Source: Hirundichthys speculiger (Eukaryota; Chordata; Actinopteri; Beloniformes; Exocoetidae). Taken from it: DNA of 64,000 nt. This document shows, piece after piece, positions 47,925 to 61,499 of the stretch. Under the pieces are notes generated by a model. That model was not told where the DNA came from. It saw nothing but the letters and a program-made list of their open reading frames with translations, and searched no databases. The position numbers and the translations under genes are program-made. Position 1 is the stretch's first letter; each line of letters starts with the position of its first letter. The stretch is taken from assembly GCA_018398805.1 (NCBI GenBank), contig JAGFBZ010000814.1:4734001-4798000 (forward strand), written 5' to 3'.

Positions 47925-50210
47925 CTGGCCAATTTAGCAATCTCAAAGCCCATGAAACGTCTTACTGAAGTGTTTCCTTCTTAAAACTCATGCAGATGTT
48001 GGTGCATGGCCTGTCTCAATTGCAAATGTGTTTGGGTTGCAGATGCCACATATAATAAATATGATAGGTTCATTTTTGGAGTCTGAGGGCACCAAGATAA
48101 GGACAGTGTGAAATATGCAGTGCTGTATTCTTGTTCACTCCAGGCACTCCTTTGTAAAAGCCAGGCATCACATTGTGACACGTCTAAGTTGGCATTAATA
48201 TTATAATCAGGGGCCTGCTAATGCTCAGGCAGACTGTGGGCCAATGAATTGACAGAACCTCCCCTCTCCACAAAATAGGCTCATAGTGGTGCCTCATTCT
48301 ATCTCAGTCACCCTGCCCTCTATCCTACGCACCATCCTTGCAGCCTTTACCCCAGGACCAAAAAACCACTTTGCATTCCTCACATATTCCATCATCACAG
48401 CCCATCGTCACCAGCACAGACATGACCTGGTCAAGATCAGCATTATCATCAGTGCACCCTTATAAGAAGTCAGACTTACACACTGACTGCTGTTTTAGAT
48501 GCTGTGCTTGAAGGAGTAGCTATTAATATGTAAAACACATCAATGGAAAATCCTAATATAGAGGCTCCAGAGGATGGACATTGTTTGATAATAGATGAGT
48601 TTAAATCACACCTCATTCTTCTTTTATGACCACTCCTTAAAAGTTTTATGCTGACTGACAAATACAATAAATACACCCCTGGACTTTTGATCAGATATTA
48701 CCATTTTTTTTTTCAATTCTATCAACTGACTCAATATATCTTCAGTATCGAATGCACAGCTTAAAACATAAAGTTCACTTCTTCCTGTTTTGTTAATTGC
48801 TGAAAAAAAGCTTGATTTTAGCATTTTTTTTGTGTGTGTGTGTATTCTTTTAAGTTAGTAGAGAGCTTTTGATTCACGAGAAAATTGTATTGTAGAGTTT
48901 AAATGTTTGTAGCTCTGCAAACAAATGCCAAACTAAAATGAAGGTTAGATGTCTGATCTAATTAAAAAAAAAAAGAAATGATTCTGCCTCAGTCCATTCA
49001 GTATGCATGCAATGATGCCCACAGAAAAATGCTTTCAACTGTTTTGACAATTAATGAAACAAATTCAGACAATTGGTTTGCTCTTGACTAATCCACAGTA
49101 GCCTTTGAGCGCATTGTAGGATTTCTTTTATTTTCCACCTTGAGGAATGCAGTGACTTCATTAGGGTATAATGAGGCAACAACAGCTGGTCATACACATG
49201 GAGTTTTCCAACACACTCTAGATAAAACAGTCTACTGATAATGGAGCAAGTAAACACTATCCTCGTTCTGTCTCTTTTTCTCTTGCACTCTTGCCTTTCT
49301 GTCTCTTTCTGTACTTTCTCTCAGGCCTTATTGAGCAATGAATGTTTTTCACTTAAACTCACACTCCGCTAACATGCCCATCACCCATCGCCAAATAGGG
49401 CGGCTGTTACAAAACACACTTCATTTCATGCCAGGGTGCCTGCTCTGGCATTGCTCAGCCACTTCTCCGTGTCAAAGTGTGTGTTTGTGTAAGATGCAGA
49501 TAGATCCATTTGGAATTTCTGTGCATTTGTGAGTTTTCACTGTGTTCCCACTCCTGCTCAGTTGGGAATTCTATCTTCCCACGAGCTCATTTTACTTTAG
49601 CGTTCGGTCATACCGTTCTTATTCGTCAGCTTTGACCTCTAGGCTTTCTTCCTTGAGTTAAAATTCACAAGTTGCATTTTTTTTGTTACCTCCTCAATAA
49701 AAGAAAGAAAAAATAAACAAACAAAAAAAGAACCCATGCCACAGATTTACACATATGTGGCACACAGTCTCTGCTTGTGTGTATGTGAGTTTTAGAGCTG
49801 AATGTAATCTTTGCTATCGTTATTAGCTCCATGGTGGTGAAGGAGGTGTTCAGAAGACCCACTGCAGCTCTGACCTACTTGTAGCAGTGAATGGGCTGCA
49901 TGTAGACTGTTTTTGTTGTGTGTGTTTGTTAGAACTTGGGATGGTGTGCGTATAAAGCGAACTCTGTGTGGACACTGGGAGTGTGAGAAGCTGGGTGTTT
50001 TGACAGCTTTAGAGCGGTTGGGGCAGGGGGTGAGCTGACCTGCTGGATATTCGGGTGAGCTGTAGAGGTGAGAATAGGGTCAGTGGGGGAATGGAGAGAA
50101 GTAGATGAGATGAAGGCAACCCTACAAAAAATGCACCATGGTGTGTTAAAGTTAATTCATGATAGTCACCTTTTGGAGTCATATAAATTCATTATATTAT
50201 ACATATATAT
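47925..50210. other. Probable leader intron, no exon recognised
   Basis: AT-rich, unique-looking DNA. Short frames on both strands lack splice support or domains. Confidence 0.45.
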
Positions 50211-50214
50211 AGAC

Positions 50215-50720
50215 ATTAATCCATGTGACCTTTACTTGCAGAGTAATTCAAAAAATGGGATTTTTCCTGAAACATCTAAAAACATGTGAGCATTTTGCTT
50301 GGTCAGTACTTAGTAATACCACCTTTGGCATGTATCACAGCTTGTAATACTTTTTGTATTCAGCTAAGAATCTCTGTTGTTTTATAGGGGATTTTCATCC
50401 ATTGTTCTCACAAACAGGCTTCTAGCTCTATCAGATTATTGGGTCACCTTGCATATATTTTTATTTATTTATTTTTTTTAAGGCCTATCCACTCACTGCT
50501 GATGATTTTAAAGTTGAGGGACTGTGAATGATAAGATTTTGCCTCCAGATGTATTCCGTTGTAGATTGTGAGGTTTACTTAAGATAATTATCGTCTTGTA
50601 ATCGATTTTTCATCTTCCCCTCTATTAACACTTCCCTCTGTCAGTGAAACGATCCTTGTGCTACTGGCTGAAACAAAAGCCAAAAGGGTTTTTTCCCCCA
50701 AAAATTTAGCAGGCTTGTTT
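50215..50720 (-). mobile_element. Tc1/mariner-like transposon relic, antisense
   Basis: CAGTACTTAGTAATACCACC, TTTGGCATGTATCACAGCTT, GTAATACTTTTTGTATTCAG and GGGGATTTTCATCCATTGTT follow in the order of the antisense strand of a common fish mariner-like transposase gene. Downstream similarity (GATTGTGAGGTTTACTTAAG..AATTATC) is weaker. No frame survives and the ends are not defined. Confidence 0.6.
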
Positions 50721-53500
50721 AGCTATTAAATTGGGGAATTTTGAATGCTGAATTCTGTTGTGAGGACAGAGAGGTTATGACTCCTCCAAGAGGATCCCAA
50801 GTGTTGCTGCACAGTGGAGTCAGTGGAAGTGCCCCAGCTCGAGTCTGATGAAATCTTCCTGAGGTTATATGAGCTATAGGAGTTTTGGGTTCTCTTTTGA
50901 AGCAATCCTATTTGTTGTCTTCCAGACCTCAACTTGACCTACTTTGTTCCCGTTAAGTGCCATTTCTTAATTACATTACAAATAGAGGAAATAGCTGCCT
51001 AAAAACACAATACTTTTTCCATGGCAATCTCTGGCCTTGTGGACATCAATTATTTTAGTTTTTTTAGAGTAAAAAGCAGCTGCTTGGAGGAGCCAGTGGC
51101 TGCTGATAGTTGAAACAAGATTGAAGAGTCATAGAAAAGAGTCTGAACTTTGCTGCAGCTGGTCTTTCCTGTCAATCTATCTCTAAAATTGCTTAAAATT
51201 GACTTTTTTCTTTTACCTTTTTGCCATTTGAAGATCAATTTGTCTTCTATCCACAGTAAGAAAGTATTTTATCTGGAGCAAAATGAAAGAAATATTGCCT
51301 TTCAGTATTGGTGAAATTGAAAAAAAAAAAAAATCTGAACGAGAGACTTTTAATGTGCATTTTTTCAATAAAACCTTGGGAACTCCGGGTGGCATTAAAT
51401 ACACTCTACATAAAAATTTGTCTTGCTACCATGGCATTGTTGTGGGGTAGTCATGGAAAAGAATGATCTGAGCTCATTGTCCCACCTTTAATCCCACTAA
51501 AGTTTAAAAGCTACGAGTCCAGACGTCCCACACAGTCAATAAAAGGGCGATCAAGCTAATAAGAAAAAAAAAGGTCCTTTCAGTCCTACTGTAGCTGAAA
51601 AAAGCCAGGCGTGACCTCAGACTGTGCTGCTTGAGAGTTCTCTCACAAGTTCACCTCTTCCAACAAAGGGGCAGCCTCTACACAGTTCTCAGCCCTAACA
51701 GTGCCAATGGTGCAGAACCCCTGCTTTCTCTAACGGCATTCCAGACCATCTTTCATGCTGTTTCATTCTGACCATGCCAACCAGGTCAGAGGGCAGTATT
51801 TTCTCAGGCCTTCAAGATAATATTGGACAAGTAAGATATAACACAAACATCCCTGGTTGTGCATTGAACTCTTGTTCAGTTTATTTTGGTGTTGCTGTTG
51901 CTTGCATGTTTTGTAACAACTTTCAAGAGAATGTACATCTTTGTGAGTGTACAAGGATGTGGTGATAGCAGCTCAAAAGTCACTGTCAAGAAGGAAATTT
52001 ATAGTTTAAAAAAGTACAAAGGTTTTTTTTTTAATTACAGGTATATAGGTTTATATTCATGATTAATCTATCACAGAAGACAGAAACTGTTTTTGCATTG
52101 ACCTTGACTGAAAGTCTTGATTAAAAGCAGCGCTGAGAGCTGATGCCTTGTGTGTTACATGAGTCAGTACCAAATTCTACCAGTAGATGTCTGTGTTCAG
52201 TCTTGTTCTGAAAGGCAGTTGTGGATAGACTGTGCAGGATCCACACATTATCAAACACAGCAGAATGATCCAAGAGTTCATACACTCAGTGATCATATTG
52301 TGTCAAGTCCATTCCATCGTGTTCAGACTTGTTGGGGGAGTTGGAGCCTGTCCTGGGTGTCATTGTACAAGAGGAATGGTTCATCTAGGAGAGGTCATCA
52401 GTACATCACATGGCCACACATGCACAATCATACACACTCAGACTGACAAACATTTAGACTCAATGACGTGGTTTTGACCATGAAAGAATATGTTGTCTGA
52501 TAGAATAAAAATAAATATTCACTTCTTTTCACAAGCTGAAATTATTAATTAAAGGATGGAATCTCTTTAAATGCACAGGGGGCAAAGCCTTAAAGATTAA
52601 GATAAGAATAGATTTCATGAAAGATGTGAGATATTTTTGCCACATGGCAACATGGGAGCATTTTTCATTCTGTAGTACAGCTTAACATTCCAGAAATGAA
52701 TTTAGAAATCTTAGAAAAGGGGGAAAGCTGGGAAGTTTCAACATCCATGTTAACAACCTACTGTTTCTGTGCTTCCTGTCAGGCTTCAGAAGCACTACAG
52801 TTGCTATGTGGAAGTTGCTATGCCTGAGAACCTAGAATAACCACAGAAGAAAAAATTGGCTATGAGAACAAGCCTGCTTTATCTGGATTTAGCTGTGACA
52901 GAATATGATTTAGTTGAGTATGTAACTAATAAAAGAGACATATTATTGAATTAGACTGATGTTTATGGATTTGAATATTCAGTAACCGATTTAAGTTTGA
53001 TTAAATTTGGTAATTATTTAAAAACAGAGCGTGTCTTTTTGTCGGTAGAAAGGTGGATGTGAGGGCTCGGTTGGAGCAGCATGCTTCACACACAGATTGT
53101 TGCGAATTAACGGGGTGGAGAGAGTGCAGTTTCGGGGCGGGCATAGAGTCAGGCTTGAGGGATGTGATTGGCTGTTGAGTTCTAATCTCTGAGAGGACTT
53201 TAATGTGTTTCCCTTCCGCTCTAATGTTTTACACGTCAAGTCTTTTTTTTTTTTTTTTAATCGGTGTTGTACTCACTTTTCCTTATGGAAAAAAACAACC
53301 AATTGATAATTGTTTAAATAACTATTGTCACATAGTAAGTAAGCCTACAACGAAAACGAGAAAGCAAAGAAAAAAAAAACTAAATTGGATTTTGATTTGA
53401 TGTTTTAATTAATAGGCTACGTACCTCAAGTGCGTTTTTAATTAATCATCAATTCATTCAATGCTCTCTATTCTTCTCCAAAATATGTAACGTTAAAAAA
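50721..53500. other. Probable leader intron, no exon recognised
   Basis: No supported exon or named repeat. GC content begins to rise after about 53030, approaching the downstream candidate promoter. Confidence 0.45.
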
Positions 53501-54019
53501 AATCGTAATGCTAAGAAGATATAATATAAAACCCCGGACTGCCGCTCTGGTAAATTGCCGCTTTTCGTAGCAGACCTGAACGCAACACAAGAAGAGTTGT
53601 GCGTCTTGGGTCGTGACGCGCAGCCGTGGAGGCGTGCCCCTGATGAAATCAGCTGGGGGAAACAACAACACAAAAGGGGGGTGGCTCAGAGCAGAAAAAG
53701 GCTTCGGCAAGTTATGTTTCGATTTTCCAATAGAAAGTGTCCGTTTAAAGATAAAGCAGTCGTTATATGAGGTCCACGGTAGCGACTGGGTACTTGTTGA
53801 ACTCTGAGACGCCGGATAAAGAGGCAGCGGAGGGAAGTGAGAGAAGGAGGAGGATGTGTCAGGGCAGAGGTCCTGTCCGCAGCTATTTGTGCTCTTTGTC
53901 AAAGAACGGGAATCTCCACAGTCATCTCTTCATTCTTTTGCCTCGTCTTTGTCCGGTTTGAGTGACCGGCTGAAGCACCAGCAGATTGGCATGTGGGTCA
54001 ATTCCGGAACCGTCGGAAG
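53501..54019 (+). promoter_or_regulatory. rhobtb2: Candidate alternative rhobtb2 promoter and first exon with in-frame start
   Basis: GC- and CpG-richer sequence with a TATA-like motif (ATATAATATAAAA at about 53520-53531), followed by an exon-like stretch ending in the donor CGGAAG|GTAGGG at 54019/54020. An ATG at 53991 reads MWVNSGTVG plus two bases. Joined to the acceptor before 59490, the frame continues R-A-L-S into the canonical [10 protein letters not shown] start. A RhoBTB2 form with a 13-residue N-terminal extension is therefore possible. If the ATG is not used, this is an alternative leader exon. The 5' limit is approximate. Confidence 0.45.
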
Positions 54020-55753
54020 GTAGGGACCGCTCCTGCAGACATTCTGGGTCACATGCTCTTCTTGCGATTTCTCTTTGTGCACAAAACAGTCTATACGTTG
54101 CATAGTATCTCAAAAGACTCCTATGATCTATCACATCCGTTGACTACATTTCATTTATACATGTTTTTGCATCAGGCTACCCATTGCAGTCCTATAATTT
54201 CCCTGTAATCATCAATTTGCCTGCGATGGGCTATTTCAAACCCGGGGTATAACCTTATTTTATCACAAGATGCCACAGAGGAAGATTATTACTATTTTTG
54301 AGCTCAAACACGTGCTTCACTGACTGCTACGCGCATATTTTGAGTCTTTGTGCAGCGGACGGGCTCGGCCCATTACGCAAGAGTTATCAGCGCGTCATTT
54401 TGGGATGAAGATTGGGAGGCTTTACACCTGCCTTTTAATCATATCGAGAAGCTAAAGTGAAATACATAGTAATCCGAGGCTTAGTGTAGTGCGCTACTTG
54501 CATTTAATCTTTCCAGATAGGAAAAACAAATGATTGCGTGGCTCTTTGGATCGGTTCTCCCCCCCTCAAGAAAATATGAATGAGCCAGGTGGTTGTGAAT
54601 GGCTGCGGGGAGGGATGGCAAGCGAGCATCTTTTCATTGATGACTTCCTTCATCCTACAAAACGGTTTTTACTCGACCAGGATGAGGATCAAAACTGTGA
54701 GATAAGGTGCAAAAGTTCGCGCATGCACATACACTGCACAAATATACGCGTGCACGCCGTAATGCTGATCCTGTAGCTGTGACGTCAGAGATATTGTGTT
54801 ACGCACGTAGCTGGGTGGCTGATGAAGAAGCCTCTCACTTCCACCTGGACATAAATGAATAATGTTCTGGGTAAGGAGTGTTTCTTTGACCAAATGTTCA
54901 TTTCCTGTCCTTGGCTATTTATCAAACAGACAGGATGGAGTTGCATAAACCATTTGGCAGATAGACTGTATTGTACAATGTTTGTCTTGTGGCCAAATAT
55001 TTCTCCTGAAAATATGTCTATTAATGGATACAATAATGTGATTGCAGCTCATCCTTCTGCGAAAACACCAACTGTATCACATTTACTACTTCATGCAACT
55101 CCTGTTCAAAATAGCACACACACAAACCCTCACCATAACATGGATTAACATGTAAAGCTAAAATGAAGTGTGCTGTCACATGGAACAGAGCTACATACTG
55201 TTCTGCTTAAGCATAATGCTCAAAGCTTTGAATTTGTGTAGAGGGTGGAGATAACAATATACAACACTGTCAAACCCACATGGAAGAGTGAGCCAGCATT
55301 ATATGGCTGGCTTGAGTGTTCTGACCTCTGTAACACACTGTAGTGGAAGATGCACAGAACTAATAGTGCATGAAGTTCTGTGTTTGCTCTTGTAATTTAT
55401 TTTTTCATTTGGAACTTTTGGAATTTTGGAACACAAAATTCTACCTTTCGTGTGATAACATGGAAGATAGTGTTTGGCCCTTCTCGATATGTGCAGCGCT
55501 GGTGTTACTGTCAAATAACAGCTTGATAATGAGGCTCCTGGCTATTTTTTAATTGTAAGGTCCAAAGTTTCACTTAAGGAGACAAGAGAAGATATCATAA
55601 CATCATAATAGTCATATGATGCAGCCAATTATGCATCAAGCATAAAAGTATAAAAGTATTAAAAGTATTATGATTGAACTGATCTCTAAATGGCAGGCTG
55701 CATCTGCAAGTGATATAATATTTTCCTATTGCATATATGCATAATACAATATA

Positions 55754-55791
<38 letters not shown>

Positions 55792-58700
55792 CTATATATA
55801 TATATGTATATATATATATGTCACCTTTATGTTTTATGTTTCATTTTTTAATTTCTCAAATCCAAACCAAAGGCAAAAAAAAAAAAAATATTTTTCCTTC
55901 CCAATAATAGCCTTGAGGAGACGAATGATGTGAGAATGGGCAAAAAAAAGTGTGTGTGGGTGTGTGTGGGGGGGGGGGGGGGGGTCAAATAAAAGCAACT
56001 TCTATATTATGAGATAGTCTACAAGAAAAAATCTATTTTGGAGTTGGTGGGGAAAAAGTATGAGGATGTTAAACAGAAGTGAACAAATTAACATGGGATG
56101 AGAGATGAGAGTAAAGATCAGGTGGAAAATATGGAGAGGGGAGGAGTAGGAAGATATCAAGGGAGAAAGCAAACCAGGGCATCTAGAGGAGCCTGTCTGT
56201 GTTTACACAGCATCACTGCAGCTGTGAGAAGAGTAGGGGAAGTTTTATTTTTTATTTTTTTCCCCAACTGGAATGACATGCAGCTTGCAAAATCCCTTTC
56301 ATTTATTTAGGAAATAGATGTGCCATGCAGTAACACCGGTACCATCTGCAGTGGGTGAGGCCAGGACGCACAGGCATATGTGTATGTGTCTGTGCTCGTG
56401 TGTGTGTGATTTGTGATTGTGAGGTCTACTGTCAGCCATCCAGGGAGCTAAGCAGCGGCTACAAACCATGTTATATAACCAGTCTGTGCCAGCTGTGCCC
56501 GTGGCAGTCAATTTCTCTAACATTTACACACTATTTTCAACACAATCATATGCACAATCATACACACCCAAAGAGCATACATGTTTCTATAAGTTGACGT
56601 TCTTCTTGGATCAGACCATAAACTTTTGACAAAAGGTTAAAATAAAAAAAAAAAAAAATTAGAATGCCTTCATGACTGCACAAGTATGGATTGTTTCTGT
56701 CAAAAGTTACATATGGGTAACACTATGAAGTTAAGCCTATGATTATAAGAGCTCCATAACTCTGTAACCTTCATAGTGTGAGTGCACAAGTGGCTTTTTC
56801 ACTTGTTTCAAGTGGCCTTGAAACAAAAGCCAGACAGAGACACACTGTACACATAAGTTTCTTTGTGTGTCAGACCCTTTTCCAGCAATCACTCACACAC
56901 ACCTACACTAAATCAGTGGAATTCCAGAGAAAGGCAGAAGGTCGTGTTTGTGTATTGAGCAAGCTTTTGAGTTCTTCTCACAGTATTGCTCATGCAGAAG
57001 TCAGAACTACATGGACACGTGAACGACTTGTATCTCACCGTCCCTGATAGAAATGTTTTGTTTTGATACCTCTTTGTCCTCACCACCTTGTTGGGAAAAG
57101 GACACAAGCCAACAAAAACGTCTAGACATCTGTGCCAAGTTCACTGTAGGTCAGTGGCTAAAAATGAAACCTGATCTTCAGGGCTTCACTTTCCACTCCT
57201 GTGAGCTGCACTGCTCTGCTCACACACTCGCAAGCCTCTGATTATTTTTGAGTCATACAGTTCAAAGATAATTGTAGAAAGCTATGAAAGTGCATGAAGT
57301 TTAGATATACCCCCTTTGAGCAGGTGCACATACATGGAGCGCAACAGTGTGTGAATTTCAAAGTTTTGCGATGAGTGTTGATGAACACATGGCTGGACCT
57401 GCTTGAAGCCTGGTGAGCAGGCCTGGATGGAGGATGATAGCTGGAGGCTGAGTACTTTTGATTCCCCTTGAGAAACTGTCCACATCACCACCAATGCTGC
57501 CTTCTGGTTATGTCACTGCATGCATGGCCTTAAGCTCATTACCGCATGCACACACACACACACACGCTCTCATATGCATGCACACACTGACTTCCAGACA
57601 GCCAGCGGTCAGTAGGAAAGGATTATAGATTGTATTCTGGTCTCTCCTCTGTTTTTTTCCATTTGTCTGTTTCTGAGAGAATCATATATTCGATGGCAAA
57701 GCAAAGCATCAGTAGGAAAAGCTGTTATGTGTGTTCCTCCTGTGCAGCCTTGGGTATTACTACTCTTACTCTTTTGATTCTCTTTAGCACTACTGTGTAA
57801 TTCTAATGCTGATCCCTTGTATTTCTGAATGATATTGATAATTCCCTCCATGCCTTTTCTCTCTTGCAGTTGCCTTTGCTCATCTATTCTTACATAGGAA
57901 GCTCTGGCAGTTAACGGTAACAAGCGTCTTCTCTCCCTGAATTCTTTCATGGTCATATGCCACGTATGGCCCTCATTGTGGACACTTCAGAACCGCTTGT
58001 AGTATGACAGGTTTCACAGTTGGCCCTTTGTCCCTCTTCTTCTAATTTAACACCAACAGGAGTATTTCTTTGGCTGCTGCCATAGCTGTTTGGCAGAACA
58101 CTGTTCCTGTAGATAGCAGCAAAGTTGCTCTCCCTTTTTATTGCCTCTTTTATCTTTCTCTTCTCCATGTGGTACATGTCTCTAAAGGTGCCACAGCCAC
58201 ACAGATGGCATAGGAAAAAGGGTATTTATAACTCTTGACTGTTATATTGAGGCATCAGTAGCTGACTCTTTTCTCCTTTTTCAGATCGACAAAGGTGGGC
58301 TATCTGTGTTGTTCTTGCCAGATGTATTTTAAAAAAAGAAATCAGGTGAACAGTAAGATTTTGTAATTGATAAAGAAAACAAATGCATTTAAATCGTTGA
58401 GTTCAAAAACATCACTCATTTTGCAGACAGGTTGGAGGTGTATGGTTGCACAGACAGCAGGTCATGGCTGAACAGCAGGACGGACACGTGGCTCATTTGA
58501 TGAATAAGCTGCCATTTTTAGCTGTTGGTGGCTGTCACTGCTGGACTGAAGTGTTGTGCTGGCATCCGCGTCAATGGAATAACAAGTGAAGGCCTTTATG
58601 AATGTTTCAGATGCTCTATTTTTGGGGCCCTGCTGTGGTTCTTGGAACAAGTGGCGGATGGACTGATTAGCTTGCTGCAGCATTAAACGTGTTTGTGGGA

Positions 58701-59489
58701 TGATTGTGGTTTAGCACCTGGGCAGATCATCCAGGAATCTTCTAAAATGGGTGGTTAACATGTGTTTGAACATGAAATATTTGCATGCAGTTTATGGAGA
58801 GAGGTTTTGGGTAATCTTTTCACAGTTTTATTTAGTTGTAAAGGAAAAGAGGAAGTCAATATAGTTGTATATAATTGTCTCCGTTTTCCATTGAGGCTAA
58901 GCAAATGACAAGTGATCACTGATGCAACCACATGTGAAATAAATACTAAACTACTACTCTTAACTACAAATGTCTTTTTAAAGGATTTTCTATTTTCTTT
59001 TTTTTGTTTTTTTGTTGTCAAGTTAGATGTCCCATTATCTTGGATAGTCTTTCTTTAAAGTGAAAACTGGTCCTAGAGCACAAAAGGGTAGCAGACAGGG
59101 TGTAAGATGGACAAAGGGAGAACAGGACAGGGATCTCAAGGGATGTCTGTTTTTGTCTCTCCATCTTTCCCTGTGCTGTTACAGAAATAGCTCCACTGCC
59201 CCTCTATTTCTCAGCCTGTGAACCATGTGTTCTGTTGCAGATCACATGGCCCTGCAACCATGGCAGAAGCCTCTGTACACTGGACGGTGCAGCTAAGGAG
59301 GCTAATGGCCTCACCAGTGCAAGAGCAGAAAAATATGTGCCCGAATCCAGTTGCTTTCTTGTTCAAAATGCAGTGTCATTCCTCCTGTGATGGTTTATTG
59401 AATGGGATTTTTAGTTTTTTCACAAATACTGAATAAACCTACTTTTTTTTCTTTATTTCTTTCTCTCTGCCTTCTCTTACATTCTCCAG
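54020..59489 (+). other. Probable rhobtb2 intron before the first coding exon
   Basis: Contains TG/TA microsatellites at 55753-55820, a poly(G) run near 55966-55985 and a (CA)n near 57548-57568. An acceptor-like TTCTGTTGCAG precedes 59240, but no clear donor follows, so no exon is called there. Confidence 0.5.
55753..55820. repeat. (TG)n and (TA)n compound microsatellite
   Basis: About 20 bp of TG followed by interrupted TA repeats, within the probable rhobtb2 intron. Confidence 0.95.
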
Positions 59490-59499
59490 GGCCCTCTCC

Positions 59500-60075
<576 letters not shown>

Positions 60076-60497
60076 TGAGCACACAGATTTACACACAAGG
60101 ACACATGGTTTCAGGTAGTCTCCCAACAAGAACATGGTTGTTGACCTAATAACACAATTGCCAGCTGATCACAAGGTTAATTACCTTAAAAAACCTTCTA
60201 TTTTCGAAAATCAGTTCAGCCAAGAAACCAGCATAAAAAACATTGACGCAGTTTCACTCTGCTCATATATCTCTAAATTTATTTCTAGTTATATCTGAAA
60301 TTTTCAAATTATAATGAAAATTGAATAGATCTGCTACATCCACATATACAAACTTTAATTTAACCAACAGTTTTTGTGTAATCTAACATCCATGCTTTTT
60401 GACTAAACTCTTTCCTTAAGGTGTTACATTTTTCCTCTACCAGACACGATTGCTTGATCACTTCATCCTCTTACTTATACTGTGTATATATATATGT

Positions 60498-61000
60498 ATT
60501 AGGGTGCAACGGTATAGGTGGCTCATGGTACAGTCCGTACCGCGGTTTTTATGTCACGGTTTCGGTACGGATTCGGTACAGTTTCAGACCACCCACAATC
60601 GCAAGATACAGAGTTTGCGGAAAGCGCAACTCCCATGTCGGCGCGTAAAAGAGCGCGTCCAAATGGCATAAATGTGCGTTCACCTGGTCACATGTGGACG
60701 TGCACAAATGACTCTACCTCTCGATTACGCCGTATTACTTGCATACGTTTTTATTCTCTTGAGGTCAGAGGATGTCTGGTCAGCAGTTGTGGTGGATGTG
60801 GGAATAGTCACAGCCAGACACATCAGTCTGTACAGCTGTGGCATGATGTCATTCAGATGTCTGCTGTAGAGGAAAACCAAGGAGATCTTTGTCTCTGGTG
60901 TCAAGCTGGAAAAGGTTGGATGCGGGAATTTATTTCCGATATGTCTGAAACTGTTGGTGGTCGAGGAGGGACAGGAACATTAATTGTTTGTGATCTTTAA
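60498..61000 (+). mobile_element. Degenerate hAT-like transposon end in rhobtb2 intron
   Basis: The text AGGGTGCAACGGTATAGG, then CCGTACCGCGGTTTTTATGT and CACGGTTTCGGTACGGATTC, resembles the terminal region of common fish hAT-type elements (GGTGTAACGGTAC..CGGTTCGGTACG). The open frames here (for example, 60518-61000) run through this repeat text and are not genes. The right boundary is not known. Confidence 0.6.
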
Positions 61001-61354
61001 ATGCGCATCCAACAATTTGTTCTGCAGTATTTTAAAAAGCACATCAGCTGCACCAAGATGCACAACTGGTAACAACTGGATCTTACGCAGGTAAGATCGC
61101 AGGTTTAGGGAGGTGGAAGATTGCATTCTGTTAACTGTTAACTGTTTTCACTCCCTCGCCGGTGTATTCAACAGCAAAACCAAAATGCTCCCACACCGGT
61201 GATTAAAAAAAGTTTTTTCCCAATTCATCCGCTGCCCCTGGCCATGACTGCTTGTTTTTTTTTTTTTTCTTTTCCTGCGTCTATGAGCTGCAGCCAACCG
61301 GCCAAAGTGTGATAGGCTGGTCACTGTGAGTGAGCGGAGGCAAGTGGACATTGA

Positions 61355-61423
61355 CATGCAGTGGCGGGCCTGTTGCCTAAAAGGCACGCACGCTCGCGTG
61401 CAAGTCCAATGCAAAATTATGTG

Positions 61424-61498
<75 letters not shown>
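61355..61498. repeat. Transposon-like end followed by (TA)n microsatellite
   Basis: GCAGTGGCGGGCCTGTTGCC followed by CTAAAAGGCACGCACGCTCG resembles the start of a hAT-type element, which then runs into about 75 bp of TA repeats (61424-61498). The rest of the element is not found. The family is tentative. Confidence 0.5.

Positions 61499-61499
<1 letters not shown>

Noticed and set aside
53468..53902. 144-codon minus-strand open frame in the GC-rich region
   Set aside because: Serine/proline-rich translation of promoter-like DNA; no domain, and the plus-strand donor at 54019 better explains the region.
59240..59400. Possible extra rhobtb2 leader exon after TTCTGTTGCAG
   Set aside because: No convincing donor follows and the frame does not join to the coding exon.
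60518..61000. 160-codon plus-strand open frame
   Set aside because: It runs through hAT-like transposon terminal sequence, overlaps other frames of similar length and has no recognised domain.
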